Below are positions 43,990 to 52,480 of a stretch of 64,000 nt of DNA, one piece after another. Where the stretch lies: positions 372,001-436,000 of the forward strand of contig NZ_JOIU01000008.1 of the NCBI RefSeq assembly GCF_000720135.1, in the 5' to 3' direction. The notes beneath the pieces were generated by a model that made no database searches, was not told the DNA's origin, and worked only from the letters and a program-made list of their open reading frames with translations. How positions within the stretch are numbered: position 1 is the first letter of the stretch; every line of letters begins with the position of its first letter. This DNA is from Streptomyces sp. NRRL S-1022. GTDB taxonomy: Bacteria > Actinomycetota > Actinomycetes > Streptomycetales > Streptomycetaceae. The translations under genes and the position numbers were made by a program.

Positions 43990-45939
43990 GTGGAACAGCG
44001 CGGTCCCGGGGCGGGTGCCCGAGCGCGGTACTGGTTCGACACGACCCTGGCGCGCGGGACCTCGGCCCTGGTCGGCTGGCTGGTGGTGGTCTGCCTGGCC
44101 GTCGTCGTCCCCGCGAGCGCGGCGCTGGTGTGGACGAGCGGGCACGCCCCCGCCACCTTCCCCGGGAAGCTGGCGGCGGTCTGGCGGCTGACCGGGGAGA
44201 CGCTGCGGCTGGGCGGCGCCACCGGCACCCCGGTGCGGGTGGTGCTGTCGGTGCTGCTGGCCCTGGTCGCCCTGGTGTACGTCTCGACCCTCGTCGGCCT
44301 CATCACGACCGGGCTGACCGAGCGGCTCATCGCCCTGCGGCGCGGGCGCTCCACCCTGGTCGAGCGCGGCCACGTGGTGGTGCTGGGCTGGTCGGAGCAG
44401 GTGTTCACGGTGGTGAGCGAGCTGGTCGCGGCGGGCGCCAACCAGCGGGGCCCGGCCGTGGCGGTGCTGGCCGACCGGGACAAGACGGCCATGGAGGAGG
44501 CCCTGTACAGCAAGGTGGGCCCCACCGGCCGGACCCGGCTGATCTGCCGCAGCGGTCCGTCGGCCGATCCGGCCGTCCTGGCGCTGACCAGCCCGGCCAC
44601 CGCCGACTCGGTGATCGTGCTGCCGCCCGACGAGTCGCGCAGCGACGCGGACGTGGTCAAGGCCCTGCTCGCCCTGCGGGCCACCGCTCGCGGGGACGAG
44701 GCCGGCGCGCCCGTCGTGGCCGCGGTCCGCGACAGCAGCTACCTGCTCGCGGCCCGCCTGGCCGCGGGAGCCCGCGGCATCGTGCTGGAGAGCGACACGG
44801 TCACCGCCCGGCTCATCGCCCAGGCCGCGCGCCGCCCGGGGCTGTCCCTCGTCCACCGCGAGCTGCTCGACTTCGCCGGGGACGAGTTCTACCCGGCCTC
44901 ACACCCGTCGCTGGTGGGCCGCGCCTTCGGTGACGCGCTGCTCGCCTACGGCAACGCGAGCGCGGTCGGCCTGATCCGGGACGGCGCGCCGTGGCTGAAC
45001 CCTCCGGCGCGGACGGTAATCGGGCCGGACGACCGGCTCATCGTCATCGCCGCCGACGACGACACCGCCGAGCTCGCCGACTGCACTCCGTTCGTCGAGG
45101 AGCGGCTCGTCGCGAGCCCCCGGCCGCCGGAGATCCGGCCGGAGCGCGTACTGCTGCTGGGCTGGAACCGCCGGGCGCCGCTCGTGCTGCGCGAATGGGG
45201 CCGCAACGCACCCCCCGGTTCCGTCGCCGACGTGGTGGCGGACGAGGACGAGGCCACGGTGCGGGCCGCGGCCGGCACCGGCGGCGCCGGCTGGAGCTGT
45301 GTGCCGCGCCGGGGCGACACCACCCGGCCGGAGACCCTGTCCGGCCTGGACCTCGCCTGCTACGACAGCGTCATCGTGCTCGGCCGGGAGTCACGGCCCG
45401 GCGAGCCCCCGGAGGAACCGGACACCCGCACGCTCGTCACCCTGCTCGTGCTGCGCCACCTCGAACGGCGGACCGGCCGGGAGCTGCCGGTGGTCACCGA
45501 ACTGACCGACGACGGCAACCGGCCCCTCGCACCGCTCGGCCCCGGAGCCGACGTGATCATCAGCGGCAAGCTCATCGGGCTGCTGATGGCGCAGATCTCG
45601 CAGAACCGCCACCTGGCGGCGGTGTTCGACGAGCTGTTCTCGGCCGGCGGCACCCAGATCCACCTGCGGCCGGCCGCCGACTACGTCCTGACCGGCCACG
45701 AGGCGTCCTTCGCCACGGTCGTCGCCGCGGCCCGCGGCCGGGGCGAGTGCGCCATCGGGTACCGCGGCCACGCCGAGGCCGGCCACGCCCCCGGCTACGG
45801 GCTGCGGGTCAACCCGCCCAAGTCCGCCCGCCGGCGCTGGGACGCCGGCGACGAGGTCGTCGTCATCGCCGGCGAGGGCGGCGGCCGTCCGGACGGCGGT
45901 GTCCCGCGCAGCCGGGGTGCGCGGGAGAGTCCGGCCTAG
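43990..45939 (+). CDS. CASTOR/POLLUX-type ion channel with RCK domains
   Basis: 649 residues: two or three N-terminal membrane helices (GWLVVVCLAVVVPASAALVW; VVLSVLLALVALVYVSTLVG) and a short pore-like stretch, then GHVVVLGWSEQVFTVVSELV, an RCK/TrkA-N-type Rossmann start, LLAARLAAGARGIVLESDTV, and a second nucleotide-binding-like half (RVLLLGWNRRAPLVLREWG). This is the bacterial relative of the plant nuclear cation channels CASTOR/POLLUX. Ion unknown. GTG 43990 follows a GGAGGGGG site. Its TAG shares CTAG with the convergent next gene. Confidence 0.85.
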   Translation: MEQRGPGAGARARYWFDTTLARGTSALVGWLVVVCLAVVVPASAALVWTSGHAPATFPGKLAAVWRLTGETLRLGGATGTPVRVVLSVLLALVALVYVSTLVGLITTGLTERLIALRRGRSTLVERGHVVVLGWSEQVFTVVSELVAAGANQRGPAVAVLADRDKTAMEEALYSKVGPTGRTRLICRSGPSADPAVLALTSPATADSVIVLPPDESRSDADVVKALLALRATARGDEAGAPVVAAVRDSSYLLAARLAAGARGIVLESDTVTARLIAQAARRPGLSLVHRELLDFAGDEFYPASHPSLVGRAFGDALLAYGNASAVGLIRDGAPWLNPPARTVIGPDDRLIVIAADDDTAELADCTPFVEERLVASPRPPEIRPERVLLLGWNRRAPLVLREWGRNAPPGSVADVVADEDEATVRAAAGTGGAGWSCVPRRGDTTRPETLSGLDLACYDSVIVLGRESRPGEPPEEPDTRTLVTLLVLRHLERRTGRELPVVTELTDDGNRPLAPLGPGADVIISGKLIGLLMAQISQNRHLAAVFDELFSAGGTQIHLRPAADYVLTGHEASFATVVAAARGRGECAIGYRGHAEAGHAPGYGLRVNPPKSARRRWDAGDEVVVIAGEGGGRPDGGVPRSRGARESPA

Positions 45940-46265
45940 AAGAACGCGTGGTACTCCATCCAGCCCGTGGTCTTGCCGGACTTGCCGTAGTACCAGTCGC
46001 CGCCCTTGGCGGTGCAGTAGACGCGCACGCTGCTGCCCGCGAAGACGGACTTCTTCACCTTGGACCTGAAGCTGGGGCTGGTGTACATGTCGGCGTGGTC
46101 CCACTGGACGACCTGGAGCGTGCGGTCCTTGATGTTCTTGGTGCAGGCGGAGGAGCCGACGGCCGAGGCGCCGGGCGCGGCCATGAGGGTGGCGCCGAGG
46201 GCGAGGGCGGTGGCGGCGGTCAGGCCGCTCAGCGCCTTGCGGAGCGGAAGCTTCGAGAAAGCCAT
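45936..46265 (-). CDS. small secreted SH3-like protein
   Basis: 109 residues with a signal peptide (MAFSKLPLRKALSGLTAATA, cleavage after ASA) and a mature domain of about 75 residues, TLQVVQWDHADMYTSPSFRS and GSSVRVYCTAKGGDWYYGKS, typical of bacterial SH3_3-like folds. Two Cys (SSACTKN and RVYCTAK) could pair. Probably a cell-wall-binding or lytic-enzyme-associated protein; role unknown. Start overlaps the end of the upstream GT87 gene by 37 bp. Confidence 0.8.
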   Translation of the reverse strand: MAFSKLPLRKALSGLTAATALALGATLMAAPGASAVGSSACTKNIKDRTLQVVQWDHADMYTSPSFRSKVKKSVFAGSSVRVYCTAKGGDWYYGKSGKTTGWMEYHAFF

Positions 46266-47416
46266 GTCAGAGTCCCCGTTTGCTCGTTCGAAAGGGTTGG
46301 ACAACGGCTGATCATGCTGTCATACGAGATGAGCAGCCCGAGCACCAGGACGGGGTAAGCGGCTGCCAACGGCTGCTGCCACCAGGACAGTTCCAGGTCC
46401 CGGTCGCCCTCGTGGGGCACCAGCCACATCGTGCGGGCGGTGAAGACCAGGGCCGTCAGCGCGGCCGTACGGGCGCGTCCCTCCGCCAGCAGCACGGCGA
46501 GCAGCGGCACGCACCACACCCAGTGGTGGGTCCAGCTGATCGGGCAGACCAGCAGGGCGGTGAACGCGGTCAGCAGCACCCCGTGGCTGTCCCGCCGGGT
46601 GCGGGCCGCCAGTGCCAGGCCCGCCACCGTGACCGCGGCCGCCGGCAGCGCCCAGGCGAGGCCCGGTGCGGGGTCGCCCAGGATCCGGGCGACCAGCCCC
46701 CGCAGGGACTGGTTGTCCACGATCCACACCTTGCCCACCCGGCCGGTCTCCCACAGCCGCCGGGTCCAGAAGTCGGCGCTCGCCGACGGGAGCAGCACGG
46801 CACCGAGCGCGACCGACCCCGCGCAGGCCGCCGCGGCCGTCGCCGCCTGCCGGCCGCGGCCCCGCAGGAGCAGGTAGGCCACGAACACGGCCGGGGTGAG
46901 CTTGATGCCGGCCGCGATCCCGAGGGCGAGGCCCTTGGCGCGGGCGCCCGGGGGCCGGGTCAGGTCCCACAGGGTCAGGCAGGTGACGGCCAGGTTGATC
47001 TGGCCGTACAGCAGCGTCTGGAAGACCGGTTCGAGCCAGAGGGCGAGCGCGGTGGCCGTGCAGAGCAGGGCCGGGGTCGGCGGGCGGGACACCAGGCGGG
47101 CGGAGACGGCGACGAGGGTGGCGAGCAGCAGGACGTTGCCCGCCACGACGGCCGCTTTCAGGGCCGGTACCGGGAGCCAGGCGGCCGGGAGGAACAGGAG
47201 CGCCGCGAAGGGCGGGTAGGTCGCCGGGAGCCGCCACCGGGTGACGGTGAAGCCGTACAGGTCGGTGCCGTGGGCGACGGCCGCGCCCTCGGCCCGGTAG
47301 ACGAGGAGGTCGGCCATGGGCGCGCCGCGCAGGACGCACAGCGCGGTGAACGAGGCGAGGGAGAGGGCGAGCAGGAGCAGGGCAGGCAGGCAGGGCGTCA
47401 CCGTCCGTTTTCGCAC
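46229..47416 (-). CDS. GT87 (DUF2029) membrane glycosyltransferase
   Basis: 395 residues, about 9-11 membrane helices. GT87 features: VYRAEGAAVAHGTDLYGF near residue 40, TYPPFAALLFLPAAW, LALGIAAGIKLTPAVFVAYL and SWTHHWVWCVPLLAV. Family members use polyprenyl-phosphate mannose to build cell-envelope glycolipids or glycans. The C-terminal part (SMISRCPTLSNEQTGTLTW) runs over the start of the secreted SH3 gene. GTG start; the hydrophobic N-terminus begins immediately. Confidence 0.88.
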   Translation of the reverse strand: MRKRTVTPCLPALLLLALSLASFTALCVLRGAPMADLLVYRAEGAAVAHGTDLYGFTVTRWRLPATYPPFAALLFLPAAWLPVPALKAAVVAGNVLLLATLVAVSARLVSRPPTPALLCTATALALWLEPVFQTLLYGQINLAVTCLTLWDLTRPPGARAKGLALGIAAGIKLTPAVFVAYLLLRGRGRQAATAAAACAGSVALGAVLLPSASADFWTRRLWETGRVGKVWIVDNQSLRGLVARILGDPAPGLAWALPAAAVTVAGLALAARTRRDSHGVLLTAFTALLVCPISWTHHWVWCVPLLAVLLAEGRARTAALTALVFTARTMWLVPHEGDRDLELSWWQQPLAAAYPVLVLGLLISYDSMISRCPTLSNEQTGTLTWLSRSFRSARR

Positions 47417-47434
47417 GCACGTGACCCTATGTCG

Positions 47435-47617
47435 CTACTTGCGGCGTGTGCCCGCTTCCTCGCCGTACTCGCCGAGGATCAGGACGCGGAAGGCCGCCTC
47501 CGCGAACACCTTCACGGCCCGCAGGGCACTGCCCAGGCGGTGGTGATGGGTGCCCTCGACGGCGGTGGCGCCGGAGGGGGGCCGCATCGGCGCCGGAGTG
47601 ATGGCTGATGCGCTCAT
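47435..47617 (-). CDS. small protein of unknown function
   Basis: 60 residues ending RLGSALRAVKVFAEAAFRVL, then ILGEYGEEAGTRRK; this amphipathic helix ending is familiar from short Streptomyces proteins but I cannot name it. ATG 47617 has GGAGG directly before it, too close to be ideal, so ATG 47587 is an alternative start. It lies 18 bp upstream of the GT87 gene on the same strand. Confidence 0.6.
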   Translation of the reverse strand: MSASAITPAPMRPPSGATAVEGTHHHRLGSALRAVKVFAEAAFRVLILGEYGEEAGTRRK

Positions 47618-47653
47618 ACCTCCATGGTGGAACGGCTCCGGGGCGGAAATCCA

Positions 47654-47683
47654 TTGGACCGGCACCGCGGCCCCGCCTAAAAT
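47654..47683 (+). promoter_or_regulatory. promoter of the HelD-like gene
   Basis: TTGGAC (47654-47659), 18 bp, TAAAAT (47678-47683): a good housekeeping-type promoter. It gives a 5' leader of about 90 bases before the TTG start. Confidence 0.65.
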
Positions 47684-47713
47684 CTCCGCCCTTGCCCGCC
47701 TCCCTCACGGAGT

Positions 47714-47743
47714 GCCGCCGTCCGGCCGGAAACCGGACGGCAC
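47714..47743 (+). other. stem-loop in the 5' leader of the HelD-like gene
   Basis: GCCGTCCGG (47717-47725) pairs perfectly with CCGGACGGC (47733-47741) around a CCGGAAA loop, extendable with a bulge to GTGCC/CAC. Position between promoter and ribosome binding site suggests attenuation or RNA stability control, which is inference. Confidence 0.5.
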
Positions 47744-47782
47744 CGTCGTCGCCCACGCAGCAGGCCCACCGGAGGCACCCCC

Positions 47783-49846
47783 TTGTCCACGCCCGCCCAC
47801 GCCCCGCTCGACGACCCGCTCGCCCGAGAGCGCTCCCACCTCGCCGCCTCCCGCGCCGCCCTGCGCGCCATGCGGGAGGACGTGGAGGCCCTGGACATCA
47901 AGGACGTCACCGCGAACTGGGTCAACGCCGAGGTGCTCGCCCGCCAGATCGACGAGCGCATCAAGGCGCTGGCCGACCTGAGCGGCACCCCGCTGTTCTT
48001 CGGCCGGCTCGACTACCTGCACGCGCCGGGCGCGCAGCAGGCCGAGGGGGCCGAGGGGGAGCGGTTCTACATCGGGCGGCGGCACGTCCACGACGCGGAC
48101 GGCGACCCCATGGTCATCGACTGGCGCGCACCGGTCTCGCAGCCCTTCTACCGGGCGTCCCGGAAGGACCCGATGGACATCGGGCTGCGCCGCCGCTTCG
48201 GCTACACCGGCGGCGACCTCACGGCGTACGAGGACGAGCACCTGTCCGACCCGGCCGATGTGCCGGGGGCCGGCACGACCAGCAAGCTGCTCCAGCAGGA
48301 GATCGAACGCCCCCGCGTCGGCCCGATGCGGGACATCGTCGCCACCATCCAGCCCGAGCAGGACGAGATCGTCCGCAGCGGGCTCGGCGGCACGGTCTGC
48401 GTACAGGGCGGCCCGGGCACCGGGAAGACCGCCGTCGGCCTGCACCGGGTCGCCTACCTCCTCTACGCCCACCGGGAGCGGCTGGCCCGCACCGGCACCC
48501 TGGTCATCGGGCCGAACCGGTCCTTCCTGCACTACATCGAGCAGGTGCTGCCCGCGCTCGGCGAGCTGAGCGTGCAGCAGGCCACCGTGGACGACCTGGT
48601 CGCGCAGGTCGAGGTGCGCGGCACGGACGAGGCCGCCGCCGCGATCGTCAAGGGCGACGCCCGCATGGCCGAGGTCCTCAGGCGTGCCCTGTACTCCCAC
48701 GTGAGCATGCCCGGCGAGCCGGTCGTGGTCGTGCGCGGCTCCCGGCGCTGGCGGGTCCCGGCGTACGAACTGGAGGAGATCGTCCGGGAGTTGCTGGCCC
48801 GGGACATCCGCTACGGCGCCGCCCGCGAGGCCCTGCCGCAGCGCATCGCGCACGCGGTGCTGGTGCAGATGGAGCGGGCCGGGGAGGCGCCGGACGACCG
48901 GGTGCAGGACGCGGTGGCCCGCAACAGCGCGGTGAAGGCGGCCGTGAAGGCGGTCTGGCCGGCCGTCGACCCGGCCCGGCTGGTGCTGCGGCTGCTGACC
49001 GACGCGGAGTTCCTCGCCGCACACGCGGACGGGCTGCTGGACGAGGACGAGCAGAAGACCGTCCTGTGGGACAGGCCGGTGCGCAGCGTGAAGTCGGCCA
49101 AGTGGTCGGCGGCGGACGCGGTGCTGATCGACGAGGCCGCCGACCTGATCCGGCGCACGCACTCGCTCGGCCACGTCGTGCTGGACGAGGCGCAGGACCT
49201 CTCCCCCATGCAGTACCGGGCCGTCGGCCGCCGCTGCACCACCGGCAGCGCGACCGTCCTGGGCGACCTCGCGCAGGGCACGACCCCGTGGGCGACCCGG
49301 AGCTGGGACGAGGCGCTGGCCCACCTCGGCAAGCGGGAGGGGGTCGTCGAGGAGCTGACGGCCGGGTTCCGCGTGCCGACGGACGTCATCGCGTACGCCT
49401 CCCGGCTGCTGCCGCACATCGCGCCCGGTCTCACCCCGGTCGCCTCGGTCCGGGAGAACCCCGGCTTCTTCGAGGTCCGTACGGCCACCGGGCCGGCCGA
49501 CGTCGTCACCGCGTGCGCCGAGCTGCTGCGCAACGAGGGCTCGACCGGCCTGATCGCCGCCGACGCCCGCGTGCCCGCCCTCGCCGAGGCGCTCACGGCG
49601 GCCGGCATCCCGTACCTGGCCCCCGGCGAGGAGACCACCCGCGAGACCCGCCTGACCCTGGTCCCGGCCTCCCTCGCCAAGGGCCTGGAGTACGACTACG
49701 TGGTCCTGGACGAGCCGCGGGCGGTGGTGGACGGCGAACCGGACGAGCGCACGGGCCTGCGCCGGCTGTACGTGGCGCTGACCCGGGCGGTGTCGGGCCT
49801 GATCGTGACGCACACGGCAGCCCTGCCGCCGCAGCTCGCCGAGTAG
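47783..49846 (+). CDS. HelD/HelR-type RNA-polymerase-associated ATPase
   Basis: 687-residue superfamily 1 (UvrD/Rep-like) protein: Walker A VQGGPGTGKTAVGLHR, Walker B VVLDEAQDLSPMQY, GDLAQGTTPWATRSWDEAL, and VALTRAVSGLIVTH late. N-terminal coiled-coil arm LDDPLARERSHLAASRAAL is the part of HelD that enters RNA polymerase. Mycobacterial/Streptomyces relatives release stalled polymerase, and HelR protects against rifamycins. No rifamycin-associated element was found upstream, so a drug role is unproven. TTG start with CGGAGG nine bases before. Confidence 0.92.
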   Translation: MSTPAHAPLDDPLARERSHLAASRAALRAMREDVEALDIKDVTANWVNAEVLARQIDERIKALADLSGTPLFFGRLDYLHAPGAQQAEGAEGERFYIGRRHVHDADGDPMVIDWRAPVSQPFYRASRKDPMDIGLRRRFGYTGGDLTAYEDEHLSDPADVPGAGTTSKLLQQEIERPRVGPMRDIVATIQPEQDEIVRSGLGGTVCVQGGPGTGKTAVGLHRVAYLLYAHRERLARTGTLVIGPNRSFLHYIEQVLPALGELSVQQATVDDLVAQVEVRGTDEAAAAIVKGDARMAEVLRRALYSHVSMPGEPVVVVRGSRRWRVPAYELEEIVRELLARDIRYGAAREALPQRIAHAVLVQMERAGEAPDDRVQDAVARNSAVKAAVKAVWPAVDPARLVLRLLTDAEFLAAHADGLLDEDEQKTVLWDRPVRSVKSAKWSAADAVLIDEAADLIRRTHSLGHVVLDEAQDLSPMQYRAVGRRCTTGSATVLGDLAQGTTPWATRSWDEALAHLGKREGVVEELTAGFRVPTDVIAYASRLLPHIAPGLTPVASVRENPGFFEVRTATGPADVVTACAELLRNEGSTGLIAADARVPALAEALTAAGIPYLAPGEETTRETRLTLVPASLAKGLEYDYVVLDEPRAVVDGEPDERTGLRRLYVALTRAVSGLIVTHTAALPPQLAE

Positions 49847-49888
49847 GGTGCTGTGCCGTTCCGCCATGTCCCCGTGGAGAGGCCCCCG

Positions 49889-50596
49889 TTGAGCACGCCG
49901 TACCCGCCGCAGCCGTACCCGTACCCGTACCCGCAGCAGGGGCCGTACCCGTACCAGCAGCCGCCCGGCCCCGGGTGCGAGGTGTGCGGGGCGATGCCCG
50001 CCGCGCCGGTGACGGTGCGCGGCCACCAGGGGATGGTGGTGGTCATGCGGTTCCTGCGGCGCCAGGGCGTGCTGTGCCGCACCTGCGGACTGGCCGTCGC
50101 CCGGAAGATGCAGGCGGACACCCTCGTCCAGGGCTGGTGGGGTCCGCTGTCGATGTTCATCACCCCGTTCGTCCTGCTGCTCAACCTCGGTGAGCTGTCC
50201 CGCATCCGTAAGCTCCCGCCGCCGGCCACGGCCGCCTGGCGCCCGCCGCTGGACCCCGGCCGCCCGCTGCTGAGGCGGCCCGCGGGCCTGGTCGCGCTCG
50301 TCCCGCTGCTCGCCCTCGCCGGACTGGTCCTCGCCATCCCGGTGCTCCTCCTCATCGGCGTGGCGGTCGACTCCGGCGGGAAGGGCCACGCCACCCTGAC
50401 GCCCGGCTCGTGCGCCCGCAACGACGCCGACTGGCCCGAGCAGGATCTGCGTCCCGCGGACTGCGGCTCACCGGAGGCGGAGCTCCGCGTCTACTGGCCG
50501 GACGGCCCCTCCTGCGGGCCCGGCGACTACGACGCGTACCCGCAGTACAGCAGGAACGGCGACCTCTCACTGTGCCTGCACCCGGTGAAGAACTAA
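49889..50596 (+). CDS. zinc-ribbon membrane protein with LppU-like C-terminus
   Basis: 235 residues: Pro/Tyr-rich start (STPYPPQPYPYPYP), two CxxC pairs (CEVCGAMPAAP and CRTCGLAVARKM) forming a zinc ribbon, two membrane helices (MFITPFVLLLN and LVALVPLLALAGLVLAIPVL), then an extracellular LppU-like domain with four cysteines (GSCARNDADW, ADCGSPEAELRVYWP, SCGPGDYD, LSLCLHPVKN). Widespread in Streptomyces; function unknown. TTG 49889 preceded by GGAGAGG is chosen. Shares stop bases CTAA with cutC. Confidence 0.8.
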   Translation: MSTPYPPQPYPYPYPQQGPYPYQQPPGPGCEVCGAMPAAPVTVRGHQGMVVVMRFLRRQGVLCRTCGLAVARKMQADTLVQGWWGPLSMFITPFVLLLNLGELSRIRKLPPPATAAWRPPLDPGRPLLRRPAGLVALVPLLALAGLVLAIPVLLLIGVAVDSGGKGHATLTPGSCARNDADWPEQDLRPADCGSPEAELRVYWPDGPSCGPGDYDAYPQYSRNGDLSLCLHPVKN

Positions 50597-51291
50597 CCGG
50601 CGTCACCGTCCAGCGTCGTGCGCCACCGGGCGACCGCGTCCGCCGAGACCGGGCCCTGCCAGCCGGCCGGGCGGGCCGCGCCGCCGATGTGGAAGGCCCG
50701 GATGCCGGCGGTCCGGAGCCGGGGCACGTGCTCCAGGCGCAGCCCGCCGCCGACCAGGATCTGCTGCTCGTACCCGGGCTCGCCGTCGTGGGCCGCCTCC
50801 GCGAGCAGCGTGGGCAGGCCGTCGTCCACGCCCGCGGCGGAGCCGGCGGTGAGGTAGGTGTCCAGGCCGGGCAGGTCGGCGAGCTGTTTGCGCAGGGCGT
50901 CGCGGTCGGCGGCCCGGTCGATCGCCCGGTGGAAGGTCCACCGGCAGCCGGCGAGCGCGTCGACCACCCGCTCCACCGCGGCGAGGTCGACGCCGCCGTC
51001 CTCGGCGAGGAAACCGAGGACGAACTGGTCGGCGCCCGCCTCCCGCAGCTCGCCGGCCACGCCGACCAGCCGGTCCACGTCACCGGCGGCGAACCCGTCC
51101 GCGAGCCGGAGCATCACCCGCAGCTCGATGTCGACGGCGGCGCGGATCGCGGCGACGGTGGCGGGCTCGGGAGTGAGTCCGTCGGCCGCCATCTCGGTGA
51201 CCAGCTCCAGCCGGTCCGCGCCCCCGGCCTGGGCGGCGACCGCGTCCTCGACGTCGAGGGCGATCACCTCCAGGACTGCACGCTTGCTCAT
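50593..51291 (-). CDS. cutC: copper homeostasis protein CutC
   Basis: 232-residue TIM-barrel protein of the CutC family: KRAVLEVIALDVEDAVAAQA, GGADRLELVTEMAADGLTPE, VMLRLADG, FVLGFLAEDGGVDLAAVERV, FHRAIDRAADR and ILVGGGLRLEHVP. Linked to copper handling in E. coli although the biochemical activity is not established. Complete. Downstream of the remnant at 51335-51758 on the same strand. Confidence 0.94.
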   Translation of the reverse strand: MSKRAVLEVIALDVEDAVAAQAGGADRLELVTEMAADGLTPEPATVAAIRAAVDIELRVMLRLADGFAAGDVDRLVGVAGELREAGADQFVLGFLAEDGGVDLAAVERVVDALAGCRWTFHRAIDRAADRDALRKQLADLPGLDTYLTAGSAAGVDDGLPTLLAEAAHDGEPGYEQQILVGGGLRLEHVPRLRTAGIRAFHIGGAARPAGWQGPVSADAVARWRTTLDGDAG

Positions 51292-51334
51292 GGCACCCCA
51301 TTCATCGGCGTCTACGAGTACGGGCTCTACAGGT

Positions 51335-51758
51335 CTAGTCCAATTCAAGAGTACGCCGGGACCGGAGCGCCACGGTGCCCGCTCGGCCGAAGACGTTCAG
51401 CTCCGCCTCCCGCGCCCCCGCCGGCTCGTAGGCCGCCCCCGTTTCACCGGCCACCCCGCGCACAGCCGGACCAGCGCGGCGGCGTCGCCGATGTACCGGG
51501 CCGGCGGGCCGTGCGCGACCCGTACGCCGAACCGCAGCGGCTCGTCCACGTCGTCGAGGTCGGCGTGCAGCGGCAGGCGCTCTTCTCCCGGGTGGCCCGC
51601 GCCGGCAGGGTCAGCGCGTCCGGCAACCCCGCGCCCGCGTACGCCCCCGGCTCCCCGAGGACCTCGCGCACGTCCCCCGCGTGCACCCACTCCCCCAGGG
51701 CGAGAAGGTCCAGCCGCCCGGGCAGTTCGGGGTCACGCACATCGACGACGTCGGCCAT
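51335..51758 (-). pseudogene. maleylpyruvate-isomerase-like gene, truncated with two frameshifts
   Basis: Three consecutive frames read as one protein: MADVVDVRDPELPGRLDLLA and LGEWVHAGDVREVLGEPGAY (frame 1), then from about 51593 LPLHADLDDVDEPLRFGV and PARYIGDAAALVRLCAGWPV (frame 2), then from about 51435 AAYEPAGAREAELNVFGRAG to the TAG at 51335 (frame 3). This is the C-terminal half of a mycothiol-dependent maleylpyruvate isomerase-type (TIGR03083-like) protein; the N-terminal DinB-like part is absent. Two indels and a truncation make a functional product unlikely. Confidence 0.8.
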
Positions 51759-51809
51759 GACGGCCACGCCAGGGGCGCCACCCGGCGGCGTCACGGGAGA
51801 ATGGGGGAC

Positions 51810-52454
51810 ATGGCCGACCTCGATGCCCTGCGCCTCCGCTTCGCCCGCGCCCTGGAAGCAGCCCGCGCCCCGGGCGGCGGCCCCGACCCCGGCCCGTACG
51901 CCGCCAACCTGCTCGACCGCTGGCAGGAGCCGCAGCGCCGGTACCACACGGTGGCCCACCTCACCGCGGTACTCGACCACGTCGACACCCTGGAGACGTA
52001 CGCGGCCGACGCGGACGTGGTCCGCCTGGCCGCCTGGTTCCACGACGCCGTCTACCACCCCGAGCGCTCCGAGAACGAGGAGCGGTCCGCGCGGCTGGCC
52101 GAGCGCGCCCTGCCGGAGGCCGGTGTACCGGACCCGAAGACGGCCGAGGTCGCCCGGCTGGTCCGGCTCACCGTCACCCACGACCCCGCCGGCGACGACC
52201 CCGACGGCCAGGTGCTGTGCGACGCCGACCTCGCGATCCTGGCCACGCCCCCGTCGGCGTACGCCGCCTACACCGCCGAGGTCCGCGAGGAGTACCACTT
52301 CGTGCCCAACGAGGCCTTCCGACACGGCCGTTGCGAGGTACTGCGCCAACTGCTCGCCCTGCCCAGGCTGTTCCACACCCCGTACGGCCGGGAGCACTGG
52401 GAGGCCACCGCGCGCTACAACCTCACCGGCGAGCTGGAAATGCTGTCGACCTGA
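51810..52454 (+). CDS. HD-domain metal-dependent phosphohydrolase
   Basis: 214 residues with HD-domain ligands: RYHTVAHLTAVLDHVD (first His), AAWFHDAVYHPERSENEE (His-Asp) and CDADLAILATPP (last Asp). Resembles predicted HD phosphohydrolases that are common in Streptomyces. Substrate unknown. ATG 51810 starts the conserved MADLDALRLRFARAL; GAGAAT seven bases upstream is a weak leaderless -10. Confidence 0.88.
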   Translation: MADLDALRLRFARALEAARAPGGGPDPGPYAANLLDRWQEPQRRYHTVAHLTAVLDHVDTLETYAADADVVRLAAWFHDAVYHPERSENEERSARLAERALPEAGVPDPKTAEVARLVRLTVTHDPAGDDPDGQVLCDADLAILATPPSAYAAYTAEVREEYHFVPNEAFRHGRCEVLRQLLALPRLFHTPYGREHWEATARYNLTGELEMLST

Positions 52455-52468
52455 GGACGCCGCCGCCG

Positions 52469-52480
52469 TACTGTGCCCGC
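52469..52480 (+). promoter_or_regulatory. -10 element of leaderless promoter
   Basis: TACTGT at 52469-52474 ends six bases before ATG 52481; no ribosome binding site. Confidence 0.5.

Noticed and set aside
47654..47782. Rifamycin-associated element before the HelD-like gene
   Set aside because: No 19-bp GGGGCTTGC-type inverted repeat in the leader or promoter; only a shorter unrelated stem-loop.
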